NCBI RefSeq assembly: GCF_027111355.2
Contig: NZ_CP114291.2
Span: forward strand, 992,001-1,056,000
DNA: 64,000 nucleotides
Direction: 5' to 3'
Source of the DNA: Flavobacterium eburneipallidum
GTDB lineage: Bacteria; Bacteroidota; Bacteroidia; Flavobacteriales; Flavobacteriaceae
Shown here: piece by piece, positions 51,529 to 61,205 of the stretch
Position numbering within the stretch: position 1 is the first letter of the stretch
Layout: each line of letters opens with the position of its first letter
Made by a program: the position numbers and the translations under genes
The notes under the pieces: generated by a model
Told to the model about the DNA's origin: nothing
What the model saw: only the letters and a program-made list of their open reading frames with translations
The model's database searches: none

Positions 51529-53325
51529 ATGTCAGCAGAAGGTCACGATCACGCACAAGATCACGAACACGAACACCACCATAAAGACACTTTTATCACT
51601 AAATATATTTTTAGTATAGATCACAAAATGATTTCCAAACAATACTTGATAACAGGTATTATTATGGGGGTTATTGGGGTTATGATGTCTATGCTTTTTA
51701 GATTACAATTGGCTTGGCCAGAAGAATCTTTTAAAATATTCAATCTATTATTAGGTGATAAATTTGCTCCGAATGGAGTAATGGCAAACGATATTTACCT
51801 TGCTTTAGTTACCATACATGGAACGATAATGGTATTCTTTGTATTGACAGCAGGTTTGAGTGGTACTTTCAGTAATTTATTGATTCCACTTCAAATTGGA
51901 GCTCGAGATATGGCTTCTGGATTTTTGAATATGATTTCTTATTGGTTGTTCTTTTTATCCAGCGTTATTATGTTATGTTCTCTTTTTGTTGAGGCTGGAC
52001 CAGCATCTGCTGGTTGGACAATTTATCCTCCTTTGAGTGCCTTACCACAAGCTATTCCAGGTTCTGGAGCAGGGATGACACTTTGGTTGGTTTCTATGGC
52101 TATATTTATCGCTTCTTCATTAATGGGGTCATTGAATTATATCGTAACTGTTATCAATTTGAGAACTAAAGGGATGTCAATGACAAGATTACCACTTACA
52201 ATTTGGGCTTTCTTTGTAACAGCTATTATTGGTGTTATTTCATTTCCAGTATTATTGTCAGCTGCTTTATTGTTGATTTTTGATAGAAGTTTTGGTACTT
52301 CTTTCTTCTTATCAGATATTTATATCGCAGGAGAAGTATTGCATTATCAAGGCGGTTCACCAGTATTGTTTGAACACTTATTCTGGTTCTTGGGTCACCC
52401 TGAAGTTTATATTATTATCCTACCAGCTCTTGGTATTACATCTGAAATTATTGCAACAAATTCACGTAAACCTATCTTTGGATACAGAGCGATGATTATG
52501 TCAATCTTGGCAATTGCATTTTTGTCAACAATTGTATGGGGTCACCACATGTTTATTTCAGGTATGAATCCATTTTTAGGATCTGTGTTTACCTTTACAA
52601 CTTTGTTAATTGCGATTCCTTCGGCAGTAAAAGCGTTTAACTACATCACAACACTTTGGAAAGGAAACTTACAATTGAATCCTGCGATGTTATTCTCTAT
52701 CGGATTGGTTTCTACTTTTATCACAGGTGGTTTGACAGGGATTATTCTTGGAGATAGTACTTTAGATATTAACGTTCACGATACTTACTTTGTAGTGGCT
52801 CACTTCCACTTGGTAATGGGAATCTCTGCACTTTATGGAATGTTTGCTGGTATTTACCACTGGTATCCAAAAATGTTCGGAAGAATGTTGAACAAAAATT
52901 TAGGTTATATTCACTTTTGGGTAACTGCAGTTTGTGCTTATGGAGTGTTTTTCCCAATGCACTTTATTGGATTAGCAGGTTTGCCAAGACGTTATTACAC
53001 AAACACCAATTTTCCTTTGTTTGACGATTTGCAAAATGTTAACGTATTGATTACTGTTTTTGCTATCGTTGGAGGAGTTTTCCAATTGGTATTCTTATTC
53101 AACTTCTTTAGTAGTATTTTTTACGGTAAGAAAGCAGTTCAAAATCCATGGAAATCAAATACGCTTGAATGGACTACTCCAGTAGAACATATTCACGGAA
53201 ACTGGCCAGGAGAAATTCCAGAAGTACACCGTTGGGCTTACGATTACAGCAATCCAGGTCACGATGTAGATTTTGTACCACAAAACGTTCCAATGAAAGA
53301 AGGAGAAGTAGTATTACACCACTAA
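51529..53325 (+). CDS. coxA: Cytochrome c oxidase subunit I (aa3 type)
   Basis: The 598-residue catalytic subunit has twelve or more helices. Visible ligands are His97 (LVTIHGTIM) and His427 for the low-spin heme, His425 for heme a3 (VVAHFHLVMG), and His290, His339 and His340 for CuB, with Tyr294 in HPEVY for the His-Tyr cross-link. The soluble N-terminus is very His-rich (seven His in the first 18 residues). The terminator at 53346 ends the operon. Confidence 0.96.
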   Translation: MSAEGHDHAQDHEHEHHHKDTFITKYIFSIDHKMISKQYLITGIIMGVIGVMMSMLFRLQLAWPEESFKIFNLLLGDKFAPNGVMANDIYLALVTIHGTIMVFFVLTAGLSGTFSNLLIPLQIGARDMASGFLNMISYWLFFLSSVIMLCSLFVEAGPASAGWTIYPPLSALPQAIPGSGAGMTLWLVSMAIFIASSLMGSLNYIVTVINLRTKGMSMTRLPLTIWAFFVTAIIGVISFPVLLSAALLLIFDRSFGTSFFLSDIYIAGEVLHYQGGSPVLFEHLFWFLGHPEVYIIILPALGITSEIIATNSRKPIFGYRAMIMSILAIAFLSTIVWGHHMFISGMNPFLGSVFTFTTLLIAIPSAVKAFNYITTLWKGNLQLNPAMLFSIGLVSTFITGGLTGIILGDSTLDINVHDTYFVVAHFHLVMGISALYGMFAGIYHWYPKMFGRMLNKNLGYIHFWVTAVCAYGVFFPMHFIGLAGLPRRYYTNTNFPLFDDLQNVNVLITVFAIVGGVFQLVFLFNFFSSIFYGKKAVQNPWKSNTLEWTTPVEHIHGNWPGEIPEVHRWAYDYSNPGHDVDFVPQNVPMKEGEVVLHH

Positions 53326-53345
53326 TCATTTTTTAAATTATATCT

Positions 53346-53377
53346 AAATGCCTTTCCTTTCGAAAGGCATTTTTATT
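53346..53377 (+). terminator. Terminator of the act-cox operon
   Basis: AAATGCCTTT and AAAGGCATTT, with a 7-nt loop and a trailing T-run, lie 20 bp after coxA. Confidence 0.88.
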
Positions 53378-53391
53378 TGTCCTTAACTTGT

Positions 53392-53399
53392 TATATTTG
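53392..53399 (+). promoter_or_regulatory. -7 element for ruvB
   Basis: TATATTTG matches TAnnTTTG exactly, only 5 bp before the ruvB ATG, so the transcript would be nearly leaderless. The only TTTG upstream is 12 bp away, which is too short. Confidence 0.45.
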
Positions 53400-53403
53400 T
53401 AGC

Positions 53404-54426
53404 ATGAACGAAAATTTAGACCCAACAAACAACAGCTATAATTCAGAGGAACTTGATCTTGAAAAAAGATTAAGACCACTGTCATTTGATGATTTTGCAG
53501 GTCAGGATCAGGTTTTAGAGAATTTGAAAGTTTTTGTTGCAGCAGCGAATCAAAGAAATGAAGCGCTCGATCATACCTTGTTTCATGGACCTCCAGGATT
53601 AGGTAAAACTACTTTGGCAAATATCTTGGCAAATGAATTAGAAGTAGGGATCAAAATCACTTCTGGTCCTGTTTTAGATAAGCCAGGAGACTTGGCTGGT
53701 TTGTTGACCAATTTGGAAGAAAGAGACGTTTTATTCATAGATGAAATCCATCGTTTAAGCCCAATTGTTGAAGAATATTTGTATTCGGCAATGGAAGACT
53801 TCAAGATTGATATTATGATTGAATCGGGGCCAAACGCCAGAACGGTTCAAATCAATTTGAATCCATTTACTTTAATTGGTGCAACAACTCGTTCGGGTTT
53901 ATTAACAGCTCCAATGCGAGCACGTTTTGGAATTTCATCACGACTACAATATTATACTACGGAACTTCTAACGACAATTGTTGAAAGAAGTGCCTCTATT
54001 TTAAAAATGCCAATTTCTATGGAAGCGGCTATCGAAATCGCAGGCAGAAGCAGAGGAACGCCTCGTATTGCGAATGCATTATTACGTCGTGTTCGTGATT
54101 TTGCTCAAATAAAAGGGAATGGAACTATTGATATCGAAATTGCTCGTTATGCCTTAAAAGCATTAAATGTTGATGCTCACGGTTTGGACGAAATGGATAA
54201 TAAAATCCTTAATACAATTATTGATAAATTCAAGGGTGGACCAGTAGGTTTGTCAACATTAGCAACTGCTGTGTCCGAAAGTAGTGAAACCATTGAAGAA
54301 GTGTATGAACCTTTCCTTATTCAAGAAGGATTTATCATGCGAACACCAAGAGGAAGGGAAGTGACTGAAAAAGCTTATCAGCATTTAGGAAAAATTAGGA
54401 CAAATATTCAAGGCGGACTCTTTTAG
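53404..54426 (+). CDS. ruvB: Holliday junction helicase RuvB
   Basis: The 340-residue AAA+ motor drives branch migration with RuvA. Motifs are [12 protein letters not shown], Walker [14 protein letters not shown], Walker [11 protein letters not shown], sensor [18 protein letters not shown] and the winged-helix region [13 protein letters not shown] with [11 protein letters not shown] chose the ATG at 53404 over an in-frame TTG at 53377, because the family N-terminus starts here. It is 2 bp upstream of queG. Confidence 0.96.
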   Translation: MNENLDPTNNSYNSEELDLEKRLRPLSFDDFAGQDQVLENLKVFVAAANQRNEALDHTLFHGPPGLGKTTLANILANELEVGIKITSGPVLDKPGDLAGLLTNLEERDVLFIDEIHRLSPIVEEYLYSAMEDFKIDIMIESGPNARTVQINLNPFTLIGATTRSGLLTAPMRARFGISSRLQYYTTELLTTIVERSASILKMPISMEAAIEIAGRSRGTPRIANALLRRVRDFAQIKGNGTIDIEIARYALKALNVDAHGLDEMDNKILNTIIDKFKGGPVGLSTLATAVSESSETIEEVYEPFLIQEGFIMRTPRGREVTEKAYQHLGKIRTNIQGGLF

Positions 54427-54428
54427 TT

Positions 54429-55352
<924 letters not shown>

Positions 55353-55421
55353 TTTTTCAAATTAAAACCATTGTTGTTGATTATTTTTCTAAATTTATAA
55401 TTCATTTAAAATCATTTTGTT

Positions 55422-55847
55422 ATGAAAGTGGAACAAATATTAGCCAAAAAAGGAAAAGAAGTATTTTCAGTATTACCAACCATTACAGTGTATGAAGCCT
55501 TGGGTGTAATGAGTGAAAAAAACATTGGTGCTATTCTAATTATAGAAGACACTGTACTCAAAGGGATTTTATCTGAAAGAGATTATGCAAGGAAAATTGC
55601 CTTGAAAGCAAAGTCTTCCAAAAAGACTTTTGTTCATGAAATCATGGAAGAAAATGTGCTTACTGTAACTCCAGCAGATGATTTGGATTATTGCATGGAA
55701 TTAATGAATACAAAACGAGTAAGACACTTGCCTGTTTCGGACAACAATATAATCATAGGAATCATTTCTATAAGCGACGTGGTAAAAGCAATCATCGAAA
55801 TACAAAAAGAAACTATCAAACATTTGGATTCTTATATATCGCAGTAA
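55422..55847 (+). CDS. Two-CBS-domain protein
   Basis: The 141-residue protein consists of a CBS pair (TVYEALGVMSEKNIGAILIIEDTVLKGILSERDYARKI; DDLDYCMELMNTKRVRHLPVSDNNIIIGIISISDVVKAII). CBS pairs bind adenosyl ligands such as AMP or ATP. There is no fused effector domain, so it probably regulates a partner. The adjacent genes give no clue. Confidence 0.92.
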   Translation: MKVEQILAKKGKEVFSVLPTITVYEALGVMSEKNIGAILIIEDTVLKGILSERDYARKIALKAKSSKKTFVHEIMEENVLTVTPADDLDYCMELMNTKRVRHLPVSDNNIIIGIISISDVVKAIIEIQKETIKHLDSYISQ

Positions 55848-55867
55848 TTTCAAATAGTATTATATCT

Positions 55868-55900
55868 TTAAAAGCCATCTCAAAAGCGAGGTGGTTTTTA
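55868..55900 (+). terminator. Terminator after the CBS gene
   Basis: AAAAGCCATCTC and GAGGTGGTTTTTA pair with one bulged G and one G-T pair, then T-run. The rest of 55900-56011 shows nothing else. Confidence 0.75.
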
Positions 55901-56011
55901 TGTTTTATCATAACCTATGCAATTTGAATAAGCAAAATATTAATTTAATTTAGATAGCTACTGTTCTTATTACAAGGATAAACAAAACTTGTGTTTTTTT
56001 ATGAATTGTTT

Positions 56012-56043
56012 TTTGCCTAATCCCTTTCGATAAACTACTTTTG
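56012..56043 (+). promoter_or_regulatory. Promoter of cyoE and the second respiratory block
   Basis: TTTG (56012-56015) and TACTTTTG (56036-56043), 20 bp apart, match the flavobacterial consensus. The leader before the TTG start codon is about 26 nt. Confidence 0.8.
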
Positions 56044-56075
56044 CAAAAGTTTTAAAAGAACCAACAAAGTCAGCC

Positions 56076-56966
56076 TTGAGTACCATTTCTATCAAATCAA
56101 TTTATAACGATTTCAAAGCCATCACAAAAGCAGGATTAGCTATTAGTGTTTTGTTCTCGTCTATCGCTGGTTTTTTGCTTGGTGTGACTGATTTTCAGTC
56201 TTTGGATTGGGTGGTTTTGCTAAAATTAGCCATTGGTGGTTATTGCATGGTGGGAGCTTCAAACGCATTCAATCAAGTGATCGAAAAAGATTTGGATGCC
56301 TTGATGGACAGAACTAAAAATCGTCCTATTCCAGCTGGCAGAATGTCGCCAAATTTGGCTTTAGTAATTGCGAGTGTTCTCACTATTATTGGAATTGTTT
56401 TGCTTTATAGTATCAATCCAAAATCAGCCATGTTTGGTGCGATTTCTATTTTTTTATACACAAGTTTATATACTCCTTTAAAAACGGTGACTTCCTTGTC
56501 GGTTTTTGTGGGAGCTTTTCCAGGAGCAATTCCTTTTATGTTAGGCTGGGTTGCAGCAACAGGAGAGTTTGGTATTGAGGCTGGAACTTTGTTTTTAATT
56601 CAGTTTTTCTGGCAGTTTCCTCACTTTTGGGCAATTGGTTGGTTTTTATATGAAGATTACGAAAAAGCGGGTTTCTTTATGTTGCCAACAGGTAAAAAAG
56701 ATAAAGGAACAGCTTTGCAAATTATATTATATACCGTTTGGTTAATAGTTGCGTCACTTTTGCCTTCCTTGGGATATACGGGGCAATTATTTATTTCGCC
56801 TATCGCAGCGGTTTTAGTATTCTTGCTCGGACTTTGGATGCTTTTTTACGCAGTGAAATTATATCAATCAAGAACAGCAAAAGCAGCAAGAACCTTAATG
56901 TTGGTAAGTGTTTCTTATATTACCTTATTACAATTAATTTACATATTTGATAAATTTTTAAGATAG
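56076..56966 (+). CDS. cyoE: Protoheme IX farnesyltransferase (heme o synthase)
   Basis: The 296-residue enzyme attaches farnesyl to heme b to give heme o, the precursor of heme a for the aa3 oxidase. The prenyltransferase Asp-rich motif NAFNQVIEKDLDALMDRTKN is intact, with about eight or nine helices. Translation apparently starts at TTG 56076; there is no in-frame ATG upstream. It leads the run cyoE, two subunit III genes, subunit IV and assembly proteins. Confidence 0.95.
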   Translation: MSTISIKSIYNDFKAITKAGLAISVLFSSIAGFLLGVTDFQSLDWVVLLKLAIGGYCMVGASNAFNQVIEKDLDALMDRTKNRPIPAGRMSPNLALVIASVLTIIGIVLLYSINPKSAMFGAISIFLYTSLYTPLKTVTSLSVFVGAFPGAIPFMLGWVAATGEFGIEAGTLFLIQFFWQFPHFWAIGWFLYEDYEKAGFFMLPTGKKDKGTALQIILYTVWLIVASLLPSLGYTGQLFISPIAAVLVFLLGLWMLFYAVKLYQSRTAKAARTLMLVSVSYITLLQLIYIFDKFLR

Positions 56967-56968
56967 TT

Positions 56969-57556
56969 ATGACAACAACAATGACCGCCGAAGAGCATAA
57001 AGAAAGATCAAATAGATCATACAAATTGCTATTGATGTTCGCCATGATTAGCATGATTATGATGTTTGCAGGACTTACCAGTGCTTTTATAGTGAGTAAA
57101 TCCAGAGTCGATTGGTTGAAAGATTTTCAATTGCCAGCTGCATTTTTCTACAGCACAGCAGTAATTATTGGCTGTAGTGTTACTTTTCATTTGGCTAAAA
57201 AAGCGATTCAAAAAGACAATCAAAATGCTACAACAGGATTTCTTTTGGCTACTCTGGTATTAGGAATTTTATTTGTGGTTTTGCAATTTGCAGGATTTAC
57301 TGAAATAGTAGAAAGTGGGTATTATTTTACTGGACCACAGAGTTCAATTACAACAACATTTTTATATATTGTTACCGTTGTGCATTTGCTGCACCTTGCT
57401 GGCGGACTAATTTCGCTTTTAATTATAATTTATAATCATTTTAAACAAAAATACAATTCAACCCAAACTCTTGGGATTGAGTTAGGTGCAATGTATTGGC
57501 ACTTTTTGGATTTATTGTGGGTATTTTTATTTTTATTTTTATTTTTCTTTAAATAA
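56969..57556 (+). CDS. Cytochrome c oxidase subunit III-like, short
   Basis: The 195-residue protein has about five helices and resembles the shorter heme-copper oxidase subunit III (YKLLLMFAMISMIMMFAGLTSAFI, ELGAMYWHFLDLLWVFLFLFLFF). The WHFLDLLW motif is typical of subunit III. It follows cyoE by 2 bp. Having two subunit III homologues in tandem is common in flavobacterial clusters; which one joins which complex is not clear from the sequence. Confidence 0.88.
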   Translation: MTTTMTAEEHKERSNRSYKLLLMFAMISMIMMFAGLTSAFIVSKSRVDWLKDFQLPAAFFYSTAVIIGCSVTFHLAKKAIQKDNQNATTGFLLATLVLGILFVVLQFAGFTEIVESGYYFTGPQSSITTTFLYIVTVVHLLHLAGGLISLLIIIYNHFKQKYNSTQTLGIELGAMYWHFLDLLWVFLFLFLFFFK

Positions 57557-57566
57557 GAAAAAATTG

Positions 57567-57574
57567 TAGATTTG
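57567..57574 (+). promoter_or_regulatory. -7 element for the long subunit III gene
   Basis: TAGATTTG matches TAnnTTTG exactly, 24 bp before the ATG, in the 42-bp gap. It could be a secondary promoter. Confidence 0.45.
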
Positions 57575-57598
57575 GGAACTTTTTAACGAATAACTTTT

Positions 57599-58576
57599 AT
57601 GGAGACAGTTACTACTGCAAATAGTGGAGAAAAAATTTGGGGAGGCGGCGATACTCAACCAATGGGAGCTAGTTATGGCAAAATGATGATGTGGTTTTTT
57701 ATCGTATCAGATGCTTTAACATTTTCAGGATTTTTAGCGGCTTATGGCTTTTCTAGATTCAAATTTATAGAAACTTGGCCTTTGGCAGATGAAGTGTTTA
57801 CACACTTTCCATTCATGCACGGTGTTTCGGCACCGATGTATTATGTGGCATTTATGACTTTTATTTTGATTTTTTCATCCGTAACAATGGTACTTGCCGT
57901 TGATGCTGGTCATCGATTGGATAAAAAGAAAGTAACACTTTATATGTTTTTAACGATTATCGGAGGTTTGATATTCGTTGGTTCACAAGCTTGGGAATGG
58001 AAAAACTTCATCAAAGGAGAATACGGAGCTGTTGAAACTAAAGGAGGAAGTTTACTTCAGTTTGTTGATAAAGACGGAAAACGAGTAGCACTTGCTGATT
58101 TTGCAGTGACTTTGCCAGAAGAAAGGGAGCAATTGTCAAGAAATAAAGCAAAATGGTTTATGGATGAACCAACTTTGCCTAGTTACTCTGTTGCAGAAGT
58201 GCAAGCGGGTTTCAAAGCGAATCCTAATATTTTAATTAGAACAGAGGTTATCAATGCCAAAAAACAAAAGACGGTTCTTTCTAGAGAAGAATCAGAAGCA
58301 AGATTAGCGCAAGCTAGTTTAGTTGTTGAAGGTGCTAACTTGGTTAGAAACGAGTATGGAAGCAAATTGTTTGCTGATTTCTTTTTCTTTATAACAGGTT
58401 TTCACGGTTTCCACGTATTTTCTGGAGTAGTAATTAATATTATTATATTCTTCAATGTTTTATTAGGAACCTACGAGAAAAGAAAAAGCTATGAAATGGT
58501 AGAAAAAGTGGGACTATATTGGCACTTTGTTGATTTAGTTTGGGTATTTGTATTCACGGTTTTCTATCTAGTTTAA
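57599..58576 (+). CDS. Cytochrome c oxidase subunit III with long soluble insertion
   Basis: The 325-residue protein begins with subunit III helices (MMWFFIVSDALTFSGFLAAYGF, SVTMVLAVDAGHR, FVGSQAWEWKNF) and ends with FFFFITGFHGFHVFSG and YWHFVDLVWVFVFTVFYLV. Between them, about residues 141-258, lies a hydrophilic, Glu/Lys/Arg-rich insertion with no membrane segment. It is probably the subunit III for the aa3 oxidase, with the insertion making a surface lobe. It is 42 bp downstream of the shorter subunit III gene. Confidence 0.9.
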   Translation: METVTTANSGEKIWGGGDTQPMGASYGKMMMWFFIVSDALTFSGFLAAYGFSRFKFIETWPLADEVFTHFPFMHGVSAPMYYVAFMTFILIFSSVTMVLAVDAGHRLDKKKVTLYMFLTIIGGLIFVGSQAWEWKNFIKGEYGAVETKGGSLLQFVDKDGKRVALADFAVTLPEEREQLSRNKAKWFMDEPTLPSYSVAEVQAGFKANPNILIRTEVINAKKQKTVLSREESEARLAQASLVVEGANLVRNEYGSKLFADFFFFITGFHGFHVFSGVVINIIIFFNVLLGTYEKRKSYEMVEKVGLYWHFVDLVWVFVFTVFYLV

Positions 58577-58595
58577 TTTACAAAAAGTCATTATT

Positions 58596-58946
58596 ATGTC
58601 ACACGCACACGAATCTAATACTAAAAGAATCTGGACTGTTTTCGGAATCTTATCTGTTATAACAATTATTGAAGTAATCTTTGGTATTCTTAAGCCAGAG
58701 TCATTACACATGACAAACTTTTTAAGTTTAAATTTATTGAACTGGTTGTTTATTATCTTGACTTTAGTAAAAGCCTACTATATAGTTTATGCTTTTATGC
58801 ACATGGAAGGAGAAACAGCATCTTTGAGAAATTCAGTAATTTGGCCTTTAATTTTCTTGGTAGTTTATTTATCATTTATTCTTTTAGTTGAGGCTGATTA
58901 TGTATTTGAGGTTTTTAAAAATGGCACTATTAAGTGGAATTTTTAA
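58596..58946 (+). CDS. Cytochrome c oxidase subunit IV-like (DUF cytochrome C oxidase subunit)
   Basis: The 116-residue protein has three helices (WTVFGILSVITIIEVIFGI, LLNWLFIILTLVKAYYIVYAFMHM, SVIWPLIFLVVYLSFILLVEADYV) and the short His-rich start MSHAHESN, as in prokaryotic subunit IV (CyoD/CtaF-type) proteins. It supports assembly of the oxidase. It lies 19 bp after the long subunit III gene. Confidence 0.88.
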   Translation: MSHAHESNTKRIWTVFGILSVITIIEVIFGILKPESLHMTNFLSLNLLNWLFIILTLVKAYYIVYAFMHMEGETASLRNSVIWPLIFLVVYLSFILLVEADYVFEVFKNGTIKWNF

Positions 58947-58968
58947 CAAAATATTAATTCAATAAAAA

Positions 58969-58993
58969 GGGTGCGCATTGCGTGCCTTTTTTT
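58969..58993 (+). terminator. Hairpin after subunit IV, similar to the rimP leader hairpin
   Basis: GGTGCGCATTGCGTGCC folds into a 6-bp stem (two G-T pairs) followed by a T-run. It shares the words TGCGTGCC-T-run with the rimP leader hairpin at 35739. Confidence 0.7.
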
Positions 58994-59000
58994 ATTTTTG
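58993..59000 (+). promoter_or_regulatory. -7 element for the assembly-protein genes
   Basis: TATTTTTG matches TAnnTTTG exactly, 21 bp before the ATG at 59022. It implies that the SCO-type genes have their own promoter after the preceding terminator. Confidence 0.5.
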
Positions 59001-59021
59001 TACCTATCTTCCGCTATAATT

Positions 59022-59663
59022 ATGAAAAAAAATATTGTTCTCTTCATCCTTTTTATTTTACCAATTGTAGCTTACCTTTTCTTCGCTTCTGGCGTAAATG
59101 GTTTTACAACATTACCAACAATAACTCCTAAAACAGCCGATTTTGGCAATTGGAAATCATTGGATGGACAAAAAATAAGTTTGAATGGTAATATTACCGT
59201 ACTAGGTTTTTCGGGTTCAAACTTGCTAAAAAACCGAGGTAATTTTTTTAACTTAAACGAGAAAATTTATCAGCGTTATCATACTTTCAAGGATTTACAG
59301 TTTGTAATTGTTTGTCCTCTAGGAACAGAAGAACAAGCTAAAAGTTTGTTAACCGTTCTAAAAGGCTTTACAGACGTAAGTGATTGGCATTTTGTGTTTG
59401 CATCGCCTTCAGAAATTGCAACTTATTACAATCAGTTAAAGTTAGTTGAAAAATTAAATGCTGATTTAGGAACTCCAAACGTTTATATTATTGATAAAGA
59501 AAGAAATTTGAGAGGAAGAAAAGAGAAGAAAGATTATAAAGAAGGTTACAATACTTTTCATCCATCGGAATTGAGCAACGAAATGCTTGACGATTTCAAG
59601 ATTATTCTATACGAATACCGAGCGGCACTTAAAAAAAATCACAATGCCACTAAAAAACTTTAA
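59022..59663 (+). CDS. Membrane-anchored SCO/thioredoxin-like protein without CxxxC
   Basis: The 213-residue protein has an N-terminal anchor (MKKNIVLFILFILPIVAYLFF) and a thioredoxin-like fold (NITVLGFSGSNLLKNRG, LQFVIVCPLGTEEQ, TPNVYIIDKERNLRGRK). At the place where SCO proteins have CxxxC it reads GFSGSNLLKN, so copper binding by that site is lost. I chose ATG 59022 because it gives the anchor and follows the -7 box. The next gene is a canonical SCO protein, suggesting a shared role in oxidase assembly. Confidence 0.8.
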   Translation: MKKNIVLFILFILPIVAYLFFASGVNGFTTLPTITPKTADFGNWKSLDGQKISLNGNITVLGFSGSNLLKNRGNFFNLNEKIYQRYHTFKDLQFVIVCPLGTEEQAKSLLTVLKGFTDVSDWHFVFASPSEIATYYNQLKLVEKLNADLGTPNVYIIDKERNLRGRKEKKDYKEGYNTFHPSELSNEMLDDFKIILYEYRAALKKNHNATKKL

Positions 59664-59674
59664 TCACCCCTATT

Positions 59675-60361
59675 ATGCTTAAAAACAAATCGTATATATG
59701 GATTTCTTTTGTGGTTCTAATTTTTGGAATTATTGTAGTTCCGAAAATAATTGATAGAATTGAGAAGGGCGAAATCGTAAAAGGAGACCGACTAGATAAA
59801 GTTTCGAATACTTCCAATGAAGATTCTAATTTAATTGCGATTGGTCCTGCACCTAAATTCGAATTAATAAACCAAGACAATGTTAAGATTACCAACGAAA
59901 CCTATAAAGGAAAAGTCTATGTTTTAGAATTTTTCTTTACCACTTGTCCTTCCATTTGTCCGAAGATGAATCAAAGTATGTTGGTTATTGAGAAAAAATT
60001 CTTTGGTAATCCTAATTTTGGAATTGTTTCTATCACTATCGATCCTGAAAATGATACTCCAGCTGTTTTAAAAGCGCATCGAGAATTGTTGGGAGTGAAA
60101 TCATCGAATTGGAATTTCCTAACAGGTGATAAAAAATATATTATCGATTTGTCAAACAAAGGATTCAATCTTTATGCTGGTGAAAATAGTAAAGTCAATG
60201 GTGGTTTTGAACATTCTGGTTCGTTTGCTTTGATTGACAAAAACGGAAAAATTAGATGTAGAAAAGACGAATACGGAAATCCAATTTTATATTATGATGG
60301 TTTAGACAAAAAAGGAGTTCGTGATATTCAGCAAGACATAGCAATTTTATTAAAAGAATAA
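59675..60361 (+). CDS. SCO1/SenC copper chaperone
   Basis: The 228-residue protein has an N-terminal membrane anchor and a thioredoxin-fold SCO domain with copper ligands Cys91 and Cys95 (TTCPSICPK) and His180 (FEHSGSF). It delivers copper to the CuA site of CoxB. It sits 11 bp after the CxxxC-less homologue and 2 bp before DUF420. Confidence 0.94.
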   Translation: MLKNKSYIWISFVVLIFGIIVVPKIIDRIEKGEIVKGDRLDKVSNTSNEDSNLIAIGPAPKFELINQDNVKITNETYKGKVYVLEFFFTTCPSICPKMNQSMLVIEKKFFGNPNFGIVSITIDPENDTPAVLKAHRELLGVKSSNWNFLTGDKKYIIDLSNKGFNLYAGENSKVNGGFEHSGSFALIDKNGKIRCRKDEYGNPILYYDGLDKKGVRDIQQDIAILLKE

Positions 60362-60363
60362 CG

Positions 60364-60903
60364 ATGGAAGACAATTTGTTAGAAAAAAAATTCAATAAGT
60401 TTATAATAGCAGTTTCTATTATAATACCAGTAGTAGTGGCTATTCTTTTTACAGTAAAGCTAAAAGATTTTGGATACAATGTTCAGCCTCTTTCATTTTT
60501 GCCACCTATTTATGCAACTATCAACGGAATTACGGCAGTTGTTTTAGTTGGAGCAGTATTGGCCATCAAAGGCGGAAGAGTTTTTTTGCACAGAAGATTA
60601 ATGACTACCGCTATAGCTCTTTCGGTTGTTTTTTTGGTAATGTATGTGGCGTATCACATGACTTCTGAATCGACCAAGTTTGGAGGAGAAGGAATAATTA
60701 GAACGGTCTATTTCTTTATTTTAATTTCGCATATTCTGTTGTCTATTGCTGTTATACCACTAGTTTTGGTTACTTATGTACGCGCTTTGGCCAACAAATT
60801 CGATAAGCATAAAAAAATTGCCCGAATCACATTTCCGATTTGGTTGTATGTTGCCGTAACAGGTGTTGTGGTTTATTTAATGATTTCCCCTTATTATGTT
60901 TAG
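60364..60903 (+). CDS. DUF420 membrane protein (oxidase assembly, CtaM-like)
   Basis: The 179-residue protein has about five helices and the DUF420 pattern LPPIYATINGITAVVLVGAVLAIKGG, HRRLMTTAIALSVVFLVMYVAYH, HILLSIAVIPLVLVTYVRAL. Members such as Bacillus/Staphylococcus CtaM help make active heme-copper oxidases. It overlaps the next gene start by 8 bp. Confidence 0.88.
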   Translation: MEDNLLEKKFNKFIIAVSIIIPVVVAILFTVKLKDFGYNVQPLSFLPPIYATINGITAVVLVGAVLAIKGGRVFLHRRLMTTAIALSVVFLVMYVAYHMTSESTKFGGEGIIRTVYFFILISHILLSIAVIPLVLVTYVRALANKFDKHKKIARITFPIWLYVAVTGVVVYLMISPYYV

Positions 60904-61159
60904 TAAAGTTAGAAGTCAGAAGTTAGAAGTCAGAAGTCAAAAAAACAAATCGAAAATTCTTTTTGTAATTTGTTTTTTTGTTTTTGGATTTTCTACTTAT
61001 GCCCAATGTGCCATGTGTCGTGCTGCTTTAACTAGTGAAGGAAACACTGCAAAGGCACAAGCCGTAAATGACGGAATCGTTTATTTAATGGTAATTCCAT
61101 ACCTTCTTGTTGCTGGAATAGCCTATTATATTTATCGAATGTGGAAGAATAAGAAGTAG
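60896..61159 (+). CDS. Small membrane protein of the oxidase cluster
   Basis: The 87-residue protein has a hydrophobic signal-like segment (ILFVICFFVFGFSTYAQ), then CAMCRAALTSEGNTAKAQAVNDGIVYLMVIPYLLVAGIAYYIYRMWKNKK with one transmembrane helix and a CxxC pair. It is a family seen next to flavobacterial oxidase assembly genes; the role is unknown. Its first ~16 codons are a tandem AGAAGTC-type repeat, so either the native start was replaced by a repeat-encoded one or the true start is further in; no other ATG is available. Confidence 0.75.
   Translation: MFSKVRSQKLEVRSQKNKSKILFVICFFVFGFSTYAQCAMCRAALTSEGNTAKAQAVNDGIVYLMVIPYLLVAGIAYYIYRMWKNKK
60908..60938. repeat. AGAAGTC-type tandem repeat at the start of the small membrane protein gene
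   Basis: Units of AGAAGTC/AGAAGTT repeat about four times. The same kind of word repeat usually sits between genes; here it encodes VRSQKLEVRSQ. Confidence 0.75.
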
Positions 61160-61205
61160 TCTGTTTTTAGAATCTGAAATCTAAATTCTACAATCTAAAA
61201 TCGAA

